Below are positions 31,789 through 40,904 of a stretch of DNA of 64,000 bases, one piece after another (within the stretch, counting starts at the first letter, position 1; every line of letters begins with the position of its first letter). Location of the stretch: positions 310,001 through 374,000 of the forward strand of contig NZ_JAUSVX010000006.1 of NCBI RefSeq assembly GCF_030814995.1, written 5' to 3'. The notes beneath the pieces were generated by a model. The model was not told where the DNA came from. It was given only the letters and a program-made list of their open reading frames with translations, and did no database searches. The DNA is from Labrys wisconsinensis (GTDB lineage Bacteria > Pseudomonadota > Alphaproteobacteria > Rhizobiales > Labraceae). The translations under genes and the position numbers were made by a program.

Positions 31789-32481
31789 ATGCCGGCTTCC
31801 GCCTGGATGATCGCCCTGGTCCCGGTCGTCGCAGCCGTCATCGGTGCGGCGGTGGCGACCCGTCTGCGCCCCGGCCCGGTGGTGGTCAGCGCCATCCAGC
31901 ATTTCGCCGCCGGTGTCGTCTTCGCCGCGGCGGCCGGCGAGATCCTGCCCGACGTCATGCATGGCGGTTCGCCCGTCGCCACGGTGGTGGGCGGCGCGGC
32001 CGGCGTCGCTGCCATGCTGCTGGTCGGCCGGCTGGAGGAGCGCGTCGCCGGCCCGGTCGGCCTGCTGGCCGCAGCCGGTCTCGACATCCTGATCGATGGC
32101 CTCGTGCTCGGCATCGCCTTCGTCGCCGGCGCCAGGGCAGGCCTGCTCCTGACCCTCGCCCTGACGCTGGAAGTGCTGTTTCTCGGCCTGACCGTGGCGA
32201 ACGAGCTCGGCGAGACCGTGACGTCGCGCCTGCGCATCGTCGCGATCACCACCGGCCTGGCGCTGCTGCTGCCGGTCGGCGTGCTGATCGCCGCGCCCGT
32301 CGCAGCCTTGCCCGGCCCGGTGCTGACCGGCTTCTTCGCCTTCGGCCTGATCGCGCTGCTCTATCTCGTCACCGAGGAGCTGCTGGTGGAGGCGCACCGC
32401 ACGCCCGACCGGCCCTGGGTGACGGCAATGTTCTTCGCCGGCTTCCTCATCCTCCTGGTGCTGGAGGAGGTGGCCGGCTGA
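31789..32481 (+). CDS. ZIP-like metal transporter
   Basis: Inner-membrane protein of 230 residues with seven or eight hydrophobic helices. The line HFAAGVVFAAAAGEILPDV and, later, DILIDGLVLGIAF resemble the metal-site helices of ZIP (zinc/iron permease) proteins, although the His-rich loop of classical ZIPs is absent. GGGAGG at good spacing supports ATG 31789. Metal uptake is inferred from these two segments only. It is convergent with the ECF41 sigma factor gene. Confidence 0.7.
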   Translation: MPASAWMIALVPVVAAVIGAAVATRLRPGPVVVSAIQHFAAGVVFAAAAGEILPDVMHGGSPVATVVGGAAGVAAMLLVGRLEERVAGPVGLLAAAGLDILIDGLVLGIAFVAGARAGLLLTLALTLEVLFLGLTVANELGETVTSRLRIVAITTGLALLLPVGVLIAAPVAALPGPVLTGFFAFGLIALLYLVTEELLVEAHRTPDRPWVTAMFFAGFLILLVLEEVAG

Positions 32482-32497
32482 AGGGCGCCCACCGTCC

Positions 32498-33403
32498 TCA
32501 GGTCGGCGGCTCGATGTGCCGGAGCTTGTCGGGGTTGCGGACGATGTGGATGGCGACGATCCGGCCCTCCGCGACGTCGAGGGTGGTGGTCTGCAGCGTG
32601 CCGTCGGGCCAGCGCTGCACCAGGCCGGGCGAGCCGTTGATCCAGCGCATCCGCATCGCCGGCGAGCCCAGCCCGTGCCCCGCGATCTTCTCGGCGACGC
32701 TGAGGAAGAAGCGTTGGACCTTGTCGCGTCCGGCGATCGGGTTGAGCAGCGCCAGCACCTTGCCGCCGCCGTCGGAGGTCAGGACCACGCCCTCGGCGAG
32801 GATGCGGGCGAGCGTGCCGGCATCGCCGCTGACCGTCGCCTGGTGGAAGGCCCGGGCGATGCGCTCACCCTCGTCCGAGGCCACGGCGAAGCGCGGCCGG
32901 GCCTCGCGCACATGGCGCCGGGCGCGGGCCGCCATCTGCCGGCAGGCCACGGGCGTGCGTCCGATCGCTGCCGCGACCTCCTCGAAGCTCGCATCGAACA
33001 CGTCGTGCAGCAGGAACGCCGCCCGCTCCAGCGGCGACAGGCGCTCGAGGGCCAGCATCAGCGTCACGGAGAGGTCGAGCCCGGCCTCGCCGGCCGCCTG
33101 GTCCGCGGTGCCGGCTGCCTCGATCAGCGGCTCCGGCAGCCACGGCCCGACATAGGTCTCACGCCGGGCCTGGGCGGATTTGAGCTGGTCGAGGCAGAGC
33201 CGCGTCACGGTGCGGGCGAGGAAGGCGCCGGCATTGGCGACGACGGCGCGGTCGGCCGCCTGCCAGCGCAGCCAGGCCTCCTGCACCGCGTCCTGGGCGT
33301 CCGCCACCGAGCCGAGCATGCGGTAGGCGAGGCGGAACAGCCGCGGCCGGTGCGGCTCGAACGCCGCGGTGCCGTCCGCGTCCGCCATGGCCCGCGCGCT
33401 CAT
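32498..33403 (-). CDS. ECF41-family RNA polymerase sigma factor
   Basis: Extracytoplasmic-function sigma factor of 301 residues with a fused C-terminal SnoaL-like regulatory domain. Region 2 is at about 17-80 (FRLAYRMLGSVADAQDAVQEAWLRW) and region 4 at about 115-165. Three motifs that define ECF41 are present: WLPEP (88-92), DGGGK (211-215) and NPDKL (290-294). In this group no separate anti-sigma factor is used; the C-terminal domain modulates activity, and the target is usually an adjacent COE (carboxymuconolactone decarboxylase, oxidoreductase or epimerase) gene. Here that gene lies immediately upstream and overlaps the start by four bases. Confidence 0.93.
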   Translation of the reverse strand: MSARAMADADGTAAFEPHRPRLFRLAYRMLGSVADAQDAVQEAWLRWQAADRAVVANAGAFLARTVTRLCLDQLKSAQARRETYVGPWLPEPLIEAAGTADQAAGEAGLDLSVTLMLALERLSPLERAAFLLHDVFDASFEEVAAAIGRTPVACRQMAARARRHVREARPRFAVASDEGERIARAFHQATVSGDAGTLARILAEGVVLTSDGGGKVLALLNPIAGRDKVQRFFLSVAEKIAGHGLGSPAMRMRWINGSPGLVQRWPDGTLQTTTLDVAEGRIVAIHIVRNPDKLRHIEPPT

Positions 33404-33858
33404 GCCGCCTTCGCCGTCTCGACCGGATGCACCGAGCGCGACGCGATGGCGAGGCGGTTCCAGCCGTTGATGGTGACGACCAGCACCGAGAGCCTCACCG
33501 TCTCGGCCTCCGTGAAATGGCGGCGCGCCTCGTCATAGACTTCGTCCGGCGCATGAGTCTGCGCGATCAGCGTCAGCGCCTCGGTCCAGGCGAGGGCGGC
33601 GCGCTCACGGTCGGAATAGAGCGGCGATTCGCGCCAGGCGCTCAAGAGGTAGAGGCGCTGCTCGCTCTCGCCGTCCTTGCGGGCCTCCTTGGAATGCATG
33701 TCGACGCAATAGGCGCAGCCGTTGATCTGCGAGGCGCGCATCTTGACGAGATGGATCAGCGAGGGCTCCAGCCCGCAGCCGCGCACATAGGTCTCCAGCC
33801 CGAGCATCGCCTTGAAGGCGTCGGGGGCGACGGTGAAGGGGTCCAGACGGGGCGTCAT
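33400..33858 (-). CDS. AhpD-like carboxymuconolactone decarboxylase family protein
   Basis: Alkylhydroperoxidase-type protein of 152 residues. The redox motif is Cys48-x-x-Cys51 with His55 (CAYCVDMH), as in AhpD-like peroxidases, and the C-terminal helix LVVTINGWNRLAIA is typical of this group. It is the expected target gene of the ECF41 sigma factor downstream, with which it overlaps by ATGA. A promoter matching the ECF41 consensus lies 45 bases upstream of the start codon. The physiological substrate of these proteins is not established. Confidence 0.9.
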   Translation of the reverse strand: MTPRLDPFTVAPDAFKAMLGLETYVRGCGLEPSLIHLVKMRASQINGCAYCVDMHSKEARKDGESEQRLYLLSAWRESPLYSDRERAALAWTEALTLIAQTHAPDEVYDEARRHFTEAETVRLSVLVVTINGWNRLAIASRSVHPVETAKAA

Positions 33859-33902
33859 GATCTCTCTCCTCAGCGGCCGGAACCGCCCGGCCTCGAACAC
33901 AG

Positions 33903-33929
33903 GACGAGATGGCGGGCCTGTGTGTGACA
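33903..33929 (-). promoter_or_regulatory. ECF41-type promoter
   Basis: On the minus strand TGTCACA (33929-33923) is followed after exactly 16 bases by CGTC (33906-33903). This is the promoter form reported for ECF41 sigma factors. It is located 44 bases before the AhpD-like gene start, so it would drive that gene and the sigma factor in an autoregulated operon. Confidence 0.8.
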
Positions 33930-34051
33930 CGAGGGGGAGAGAAAATTCGCAGCGGCCGGGCCGGTGGCGCGAGGAGGCGTGCTAGCCGGCAGGCCACGCA
34001 GGCGCCGGCGAGCCACCGCCGCGGCCTGGCCGCGGGGGGCGGGCCCGTCTC

Positions 34052-35083
34052 TCAGAGCTTGATCTGGAGCTTGACGTCGCCGGGCCGGCCTTCTGCGGCG
34101 CGCTCGAAGGCGGCGATGCTGTCCTGGAAGGCGAAGGTGTGGCTGATCAGCGGCTTGAGGTCGACCTTGCCCGAGGAGATCATCGCCAGCGCCCGGTCGA
34201 ACACGTTGGCATAGCGGAAGATCGTCTCGATGCGGATCTCCTTGGCCGCGGCCGAGACCACGTCGAAGGCGACCGGCTCCACCGGCATGCCGACCAGCAC
34301 CAGGCAGCCGCCCGGCCTGGGCAGGGCGAAGATGCCCTCGAAGGCGCGCGGGCTGCCGCTGGCCTCGAACACCACGTCGGCGCCCCAGCCGCCGGTCTCG
34401 CGCGCCACCGCGTCGGCGAGCGCCTCCCGGCGGATGTTGACCGGGGTGATGCCGGGATAGCGCCCGGCGATCGCCAGCTTCTCGTCGACGAGGTCGGCGA
34501 TAACAGCCCGGCTGCAGCCCCCCGCCAGGGCCGCCAGGGCGACCATGATGCCGATCGGCCCGGCGCCGATCACCACGGCGACGTCGCCCGGGGCGATCCG
34601 CGCCTTGGCCGCCGCCTGCAGGCCGACGGCGAAGGGCTCGACCATCGCTCCTTCCGCGAAGGAGACGTTGTCCGGCAGCTTGAACGTGAAGGCGGCCGGA
34701 TGCACCACCTCCGGCGTCAGGCAGCCATGCACCGGCGGCGTCGCCCAGAACACCACGCTCGGGTCGACATTGTAGAGGCCGAGCTTGGAGGCGCGCGAGG
34801 TCAGGTCCGGGATGCCCGGCTCCATGCACACCCGGTCGCCCGGCCGGAAGCCGGTGACGGTGCTGCCGACCTCCACCACCGTGCCGGCCGCCTCGTGGCC
34901 GAGCACCATCGGCTCGTTGACGATGAACGGGCCGATCCGCCCATGCGTGTAATAGTGCACGTCGCTGCCGCACACGCCCACCGTGTCGATGCGGATCCTC
35001 AGGTCCCCCGGCCCGACCGCCAGGGGCAGGTCGATGTCGCGCAGCGACAGCTCCCGAATCCGTTCCAGCACCAGCGCGCGCAT
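34052..35083 (-). CDS. Zinc-type polyol (xylitol/sorbitol) dehydrogenase
   Basis: Medium-chain NAD-dependent dehydrogenase, 343 residues. The catalytic zinc site shows Cys in [17 protein letters not shown] and the GHEAAG segment; the NAD fold has [10 protein letters not shown]. The usual four-cysteine structural zinc lobe is missing: [18 protein letters not shown] replaces the EPG-x-x-C-x-x-C pattern, as in some sorbitol/xylitol dehydrogenases of this order. It is the last gene of a polyol ABC transporter cluster, 87 bases after the ATPase gene, so it probably oxidises the imported polyol to a ketose. Confidence 0.87.
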   Translation of the reverse strand: MRALVLERIRELSLRDIDLPLAVGPGDLRIRIDTVGVCGSDVHYYTHGRIGPFIVNEPMVLGHEAAGTVVEVGSTVTGFRPGDRVCMEPGIPDLTSRASKLGLYNVDPSVVFWATPPVHGCLTPEVVHPAAFTFKLPDNVSFAEGAMVEPFAVGLQAAAKARIAPGDVAVVIGAGPIGIMVALAALAGGCSRAVIADLVDEKLAIAGRYPGITPVNIRREALADAVARETGGWGADVVFEASGSPRAFEGIFALPRPGGCLVLVGMPVEPVAFDVVSAAAKEIRIETIFRYANVFDRALAMISSGKVDLKPLISHTFAFQDSIAAFERAAEGRPGDVKLQIKL

Positions 35084-35170
35084 CGGCGGTCCTCCATTCT
35101 CGGCGTGGCCGCCCCTCGGACGGGCGCACGTGTCTCGTTGGGTCGTGTCGTGCGTCCGGCGCGGCCCCGG

Positions 35171-36241
<1,071 letters not shown>

Positions 36242-36314
36242 CGCGCCGCTCCCCGGGGATGGCGGGGGAGGGGCCGGCGCATCGCCGCGCCCTTGCGCAG
36301 GCTGGCAGACAGGA

Positions 36315-37136
36315 TCACTTGGTGGCTCCCATGGTGAGGCCGCGCACCATGTGGCGCGACACCAGGATTGCGAAGATGGTGACGGGCAGAACGATGACGG
36401 TGCCCGTGGCCATGATCTTGCCCCAGGGCAATTCGTAGCCCGACATGAAGCTCGTCGCCACGACAGGCGCGGTCTGGACGTCGCGCCGCGTCAGGATCAG
36501 GGCGTAGAGCAGCTCGTTCCAGGAGAAGATGAAGCCGAAGATCGCGGAGACCGCGATGCCGGGCAGGCCGAGCGGCAGGTAGATCCGCCAGAAGATGGTG
36601 AACTGGTTGGCGCCTTCGAGCCGCGCCGCCTCCTCCAGATCCTTGGGAATCGAGCGGAACTGGTCGGTCGAGATCCACACCACGATCGGCAGGATGAAGG
36701 TGATGTAGACCAGGATCAGCACCAGATGCGTGTCGAGGATGCCGAGGTTCCGCGCCAGGATGTAGATCGGCAGGGCGAGGACGATCGGGCTGATGAAGCG
36801 GTTGGAGATGAACCAGAACCACAGGTCCGCCTTGCCGCGGAACTCGTAGCGGGCCAGCGCGAAGGCCGCGGGCGTGCCGAGCGCGACCGACAGGCCCGTG
36901 CTGCACAGCGCCACGATCAGCGAGTTGATCACCGCGTTCACCACCTTCTGGTCGGCGAACACGTCGGCATAGTTGGCGAGCGTCGGGCTGAACAGCCAGA
37001 GCGGCGGGGAGGCCAGCAGGTCGTTCTGCGTCTTGAACGAGGAGGAGACCATCCAATAGAACGGGAAGACCGTGACCGCGAAGACGACGAGGAGGCCGAG
37101 CCCGTGCAGGAGCCGGCCGGGGGTGCGCAGGGACAT
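36315..37136 (-). CDS. Sugar/polyol ABC transporter permease (MalG type)
   Basis: Inner-membrane permease, 273 residues, six predicted helices. The EAA loop that docks to the ATPase is EEAARLEGANQFTIFWRIYLPLGLPGI. Its ATG shares one base with the stop codon of the preceding permease (TGATG). It pairs with the MalF-type permease at 37136-38044. Confidence 0.92.
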   Translation of the reverse strand: MSLRTPGRLLHGLGLLVVFAVTVFPFYWMVSSSFKTQNDLLASPPLWLFSPTLANYADVFADQKVVNAVINSLIVALCSTGLSVALGTPAAFALARYEFRGKADLWFWFISNRFISPIVLALPIYILARNLGILDTHLVLILVYITFILPIVVWISTDQFRSIPKDLEEAARLEGANQFTIFWRIYLPLGLPGIAVSAIFGFIFSWNELLYALILTRRDVQTAPVVATSFMSGYELPWGKIMATGTVIVLPVTIFAILVSRHMVRGLTMGATK

Positions 37137-38044
37137 CACTCGATCTCCCGGTAGAAGAAGCGGATGTAGAGGCGGGCCAGGACGATGGTGATGACCAGGA
37201 GCAGCAGCGCCTGCGCCGACGCCAGCCCGAGGTCGAACACGCGGAAGCCGACGCGCTGGATGTAGATCGAGATCAGCTCCGTCGCCGCGCCGGGGCCGCC
37301 GCGCGTCATGGTGAACACCACGTCGAACAGCTTCAGCACGTCGGCCGAGCGCAGGATCAGCATGGCGGTGAAGCCGGGCAGGAGATAGGGCATCTGCACA
37401 TGGGTGAGCAGCGCCCATTTGCTCCCCGTCTCCAGCCGCGCCGCTTCCTCGATCTCCACCGGCACCATCGAGAGCCCGGAGAGGAAGATCAGGGCGCAGA
37501 AGGGCGTCCATTGCCAGATGTCCATGACGCAGATGGCGGCGAAGGCGCCGGAGACGTCGCCGAGCCAGTCGAAGGAGGGAAAGCCGAACAGGTTGATCAG
37601 GCTGTTGGCGACGCCGAAGTCGCGGTTGAACACCAGCCTTCCCAGGAGCCCGACCACCGCATAGGTCGTCGCCAGCGGGATGACGAGCGAGACGCGCGCC
37701 AACGCCTTGAGGAAGCCGAAGCCGGGCCGGTGCAGCAGCAAGGCGACGCACAGGCCGAGGGCCACTTCGAAGGGCATCACCACGCAGAAGAAGCCGGCCG
37801 TGCGGCCGAGCGTCTGCCAGAAGGTCGGGTCGGACAGAACCTGCACATAGTTGGCCAGCCCGACGAAGGGGAAGCCCTCGCGCACGCGGGTGAGGTTGTA
37901 CTGGCGCAGGGACGTCACCAGCGCGAACAGGGTCGGGTAGATCCCGATCGCGAACAGCACCAGCACCGCCGGCGCCAGGAACCAGAACGGCGTCCACTTG
38001 CTGGTGCCGGGGCGGGAACGGGGCGGGGCGGGTGCGTCGGTCAC
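37136..38044 (-). CDS. Sugar/polyol ABC transporter permease (MalF type)
   Basis: Inner-membrane permease, 302 residues, six helices. The EAA loop is EIEEAARLETGSKWALLTHVQMPYLLP. A short proline-rich N-terminus precedes the first helix. It follows the binding-protein gene by 125 bases and is coupled by TGATG overlap to the second permease. Confidence 0.92.
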   Translation of the reverse strand: MTDAPAPPRSRPGTSKWTPFWFLAPAVLVLFAIGIYPTLFALVTSLRQYNLTRVREGFPFVGLANYVQVLSDPTFWQTLGRTAGFFCVVMPFEVALGLCVALLLHRPGFGFLKALARVSLVIPLATTYAVVGLLGRLVFNRDFGVANSLINLFGFPSFDWLGDVSGAFAAICVMDIWQWTPFCALIFLSGLSMVPVEIEEAARLETGSKWALLTHVQMPYLLPGFTAMLILRSADVLKLFDVVFTMTRGGPGAATELISIYIQRVGFRVFDLGLASAQALLLLVITIVLARLYIRFFYREIE

Positions 38045-38169
38045 GGAAGGTCCGGGGCAGGGGAGGCGGCTCGCCCGTCCCGGTCGCCGAAGCCGGGGAT
38101 GGGCAAAACGGATCGGCCGGACGCGGGCGCAAGGCCCGCGGCCGGCTGCGACGAGGTCAGAAGCGCCGC

Positions 38170-39522
38170 TTACTGCAGCAGCTTCTTCTTGCCGTCATAG
38201 TAACCTTCCTTCTGCAGGATGGTCTCCATGCGGGTGCCGATTTCCTTGGAGCCTTCCTCCACGGAGAGCTGGCCCAGCATCATCTTCGAGCCGAATTCCG
38301 CGATGATCTCGGAGATGGCGGGCCAGGCCGGGAAGCGCGGCCGGAACTCCGGCACGCCCTTCTGCCAGGAGGCGACCATCGGCTCGACGAACGTGTAGGT
38401 CGCCTTCACCTGCGGGTCGTCATAGACCGCCATGCGCCCGGAGACGCCGCCGGCTTCGACATAGGATTTGGCGATGGCCTCCGAGGTCGCCCACTGGATG
38501 AAGATCCAGGCTGCCTTCTGCTCGGCTTCCGGCGCCTGCGAGGCGACCGCGAGCGAGAAGCCGCCGAGGGCGGGCAGCCGGCCGGCCGGGCCGGCCGGCT
38601 CGGGCGCGACGCCGAGGCAGTCGCCGATCTTCGAAGTCTTGGGGTCGGTGAGCGTGGGATAGAAGGCAGACCATTCGGTGATCATCGCCACCTGGCCCTG
38701 CGCCAGGCCGTTGACGGCCTCCGCATGGTCCCAGCTGACGATGCCGGGCGGCATGTCTTTCATCAGCTTCTGGCGGTTGGCGAGGCCTTCCTGGCTCTCC
38801 TTGCTCATCAGGTTGGAATGGAAGCTCTTGTCGAGCAGCGAGCCGCCGAAGGGCCACAGGAAGCGCATGAAGCTGTCGGCGGACTGCGTCTCGCCGCGCA
38901 GCGACTGGAGCGCGTAGCCGTATTGCTTCTTCTCCGGGTTGGTCAGCTTCGGGGCGTAGACGTTCATCAACTCGTCCCACGTCTGCGGAGGCTTGTCGAA
39001 GCCCGCATCCTTGAGCATGCACTTGTTGTAGAACAGGAGGCCGGAATAATTGTCGAAGGGCAGGCCGTAGGTGACGCCGCCCCAGGTGCCGAAGGCGTCG
39101 AGCAGCAGCGGGAAGAAGCCCTTGAGGTTCAGGTTCGGGTCGGTGATCGAGGCATCGCCGGCGAACTTGTCGATCGGCTGGATCCAGCCGTTCTCGGCGA
39201 ACTCGCCGATCCAGACGAGGTCGACGAGCGCGATCGACAGGTCGCCCTGGCTGTTGAAGTTGAGCACTTCCTTCTCGCGGGTGTTCTCGTAGGGCACGAT
39301 CTCGTAGTTGATCTTGATGCCCGTCGCCTTCTCGAACTCCGGCAGGAGCTTGATGATGGCGCGGTAGCCCGGCCGATCGAGGAAGATGACATGCAGCTCC
39401 GTGCCCTTGTAGGGCTCGGCCGCCTTGGCGATGTCCCAGGCCTCGGCCTTGGCCTGCGGCGATCCGGCTGTGACGGCGAGTGCCAGCGCAAGGGCGCTGA
39501 CGGTGTTGCGAAGCAGACTCAT
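38170..39522 (-). CDS. Sugar/polyol ABC transporter substrate-binding protein
   Basis: Periplasmic binding protein of family 1, 450 residues. A signal peptide covers about residues 1-26 ([22 protein letters not shown]). The chain then shows [37 protein letters not shown] and, in the hinge, [22 protein letters not shown], typical of sorbitol/mannitol or oligosaccharide binders. It is the first gene of the cluster and likely the most strongly expressed. The AraC-type gene upstream reads in the same direction and probably regulates it. Confidence 0.9.
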   Translation of the reverse strand: MSLLRNTVSALALALAVTAGSPQAKAEAWDIAKAAEPYKGTELHVIFLDRPGYRAIIKLLPEFEKATGIKINYEIVPYENTREKEVLNFNSQGDLSIALVDLVWIGEFAENGWIQPIDKFAGDASITDPNLNLKGFFPLLLDAFGTWGGVTYGLPFDNYSGLLFYNKCMLKDAGFDKPPQTWDELMNVYAPKLTNPEKKQYGYALQSLRGETQSADSFMRFLWPFGGSLLDKSFHSNLMSKESQEGLANRQKLMKDMPPGIVSWDHAEAVNGLAQGQVAMITEWSAFYPTLTDPKTSKIGDCLGVAPEPAGPAGRLPALGGFSLAVASQAPEAEQKAAWIFIQWATSEAIAKSYVEAGGVSGRMAVYDDPQVKATYTFVEPMVASWQKGVPEFRPRFPAWPAISEIIAEFGSKMMLGQLSVEEGSKEIGTRMETILQKEGYYDGKKKLLQ

Positions 39523-39748
39523 GTCGTCCTCCCGTTGATATTCTTATGCAGCTCGCCGTCGCGTGTCCCCGAATGTCCGCCCGCCGTGGCGCTGCCGGAC
39601 CTCGCGCCGGACGCAGCGAGCCGCTCCGATTCGTCGTGGCCGGGTCGCATTTCCCACCACCAGCCCCGAGATCGATGTCTCGCTGCGGTGTCGACATTAA
39701 GCGCGAACGGCCCGGGGTCTAGCGGCAATGAAGCGCCGAATCTGTACT

Positions 39749-39803
39749 TTGTTGCGTTGTGCGGCGCAGCAAGCCGGCTGTCGCGAGCTTCCTTCCGCAA
39801 CAA
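39749..39803. promoter_or_regulatory. Inverted repeat between araC-type gene and transporter operon
   Basis: Arms TTGTTGCG (39749-39756) and CGCAACAA (39796-39803) are separated by 39 bases. The element lies just after the AraC-type stop and upstream of the transporter operon. It could be the terminator base of the regulator gene or a pair of operator half-sites. The long loop makes a terminator less likely. Confidence 0.35.
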
Positions 39804-39807
39804 GGCA

Positions 39808-40749
39808 TCAGCGCGGGGCGACGGGTGGAGCGAGGCCGGCGGTGCGCTGGGCCGCCGAGATGACCCGGTGCTTGGCGAGGCGCCGGTAGGCCGAGGGGGT
39901 CATGCCGCGGCGAGCGCGGAAGACGCGGTTGAAGTTGGAGACGTTGGAATAGCCGACCTCGAAGCAGATGTCGGTGATCGGCAGGTCCGAATCCGCCAGG
40001 AGCTTGCAGGCTTCGCTGATGCGCAGCATCGTCAGGTATTCGGAGAAGCTGTTGCCACTGTTCTTCTTGAAGAAACGCGAGCAGGCCCATTCGCTCATAT
40101 CCATCAACCTCGCCAGGTCGGTGAGGCGGATGTCGTGCCGGAAATTGTCGACGATGAAGACGAGCGCCCTGCTGATCGAATCCATCGCATGCTGCGCGGT
40201 ATCGGGCGCGAAATCCTCCGAGGACAGCACTTGATGCTCGCCGCTGGTCGCCAGCAGGCACAGGAGCTGCAGGAACAGGGCCAGACGCTCCAGCCCGCTC
40301 ACCTCCCCCATCGCCTCCATGAGGGCGGCACCCCGCCGGCGCGTCTCGCCATGGAAGGCGAGGCCGCGCATGGCGAGGGCCAGGAAAGGTTCGAGCTTGG
40401 CGATCTCGGGAAAGGCCATGCCGGCCTGGCGCAGCCGGTCCGGATGGAACTGCACGACGATGTCGCGGCCGCGGATGAGCTCGCCCGGCTGGGTGGAGGT
40501 GACCCAATCGTGCGGCAGGCCGCTGCCGACAATGGTGAGATGGCCCGGCTCGAACGAGCCGATATGATCGCCGACCAGTGCGATGCCGGCGGCGTTGCGG
40601 ACGAGATGGATCTCGTATTCGGGGTGGATGTTCCAGACGTTGCGCTCCCAGGGATAATCGTCGAGCCGCCACAGGAACGTCTCCTCGTCGTCCGTGACGA
40701 TATGCTCGAACACCGGATGCTTGCCCGGTAGCTTGGCTTGTCGGCGCAT
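39808..40749 (-). CDS. AraC-family transcriptional regulator of the polyol operon
   Basis: Regulator of 313 residues with an N-terminal cupin-like sensor domain (about 20-150, HPEYEIHLVRNAAGIALVGDHIGSFEPGHLTIV) and a C-terminal AraC DNA-binding domain (about 205-300) showing both helix-turn-helix units (LTDLARLMDMSEWACSRFFKK and PITDICFEVGYSNVSNFNRVFR). The position directly upstream of the polyol transporter suggests that it activates that operon when the polyol binds the sensor domain. No second transport system is nearby. Confidence 0.9.
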   Translation of the reverse strand: MRRQAKLPGKHPVFEHIVTDDEETFLWRLDDYPWERNVWNIHPEYEIHLVRNAAGIALVGDHIGSFEPGHLTIVGSGLPHDWVTSTQPGELIRGRDIVVQFHPDRLRQAGMAFPEIAKLEPFLALAMRGLAFHGETRRRGAALMEAMGEVSGLERLALFLQLLCLLATSGEHQVLSSEDFAPDTAQHAMDSISRALVFIVDNFRHDIRLTDLARLMDMSEWACSRFFKKNSGNSFSEYLTMLRISEACKLLADSDLPITDICFEVGYSNVSNFNRVFRARRGMTPSAYRRLAKHRVISAAQRTAGLAPPVAPR

Positions 40750-40904
40750 CGGCGGGCCTTGCGATCTGGCGCGCGCCTCGTGCGCTGCCGGGCGAAGATG
40801 GCACGCGATCCGGCGGTCGCGTCAAGCCGGGTCGAACCAGGCTGGAAGCCTGCACGCCGGACGGGAGGGCCGCTGCGCCGGGGCCCGTCCTCCCGTCTCA
40901 CCCG

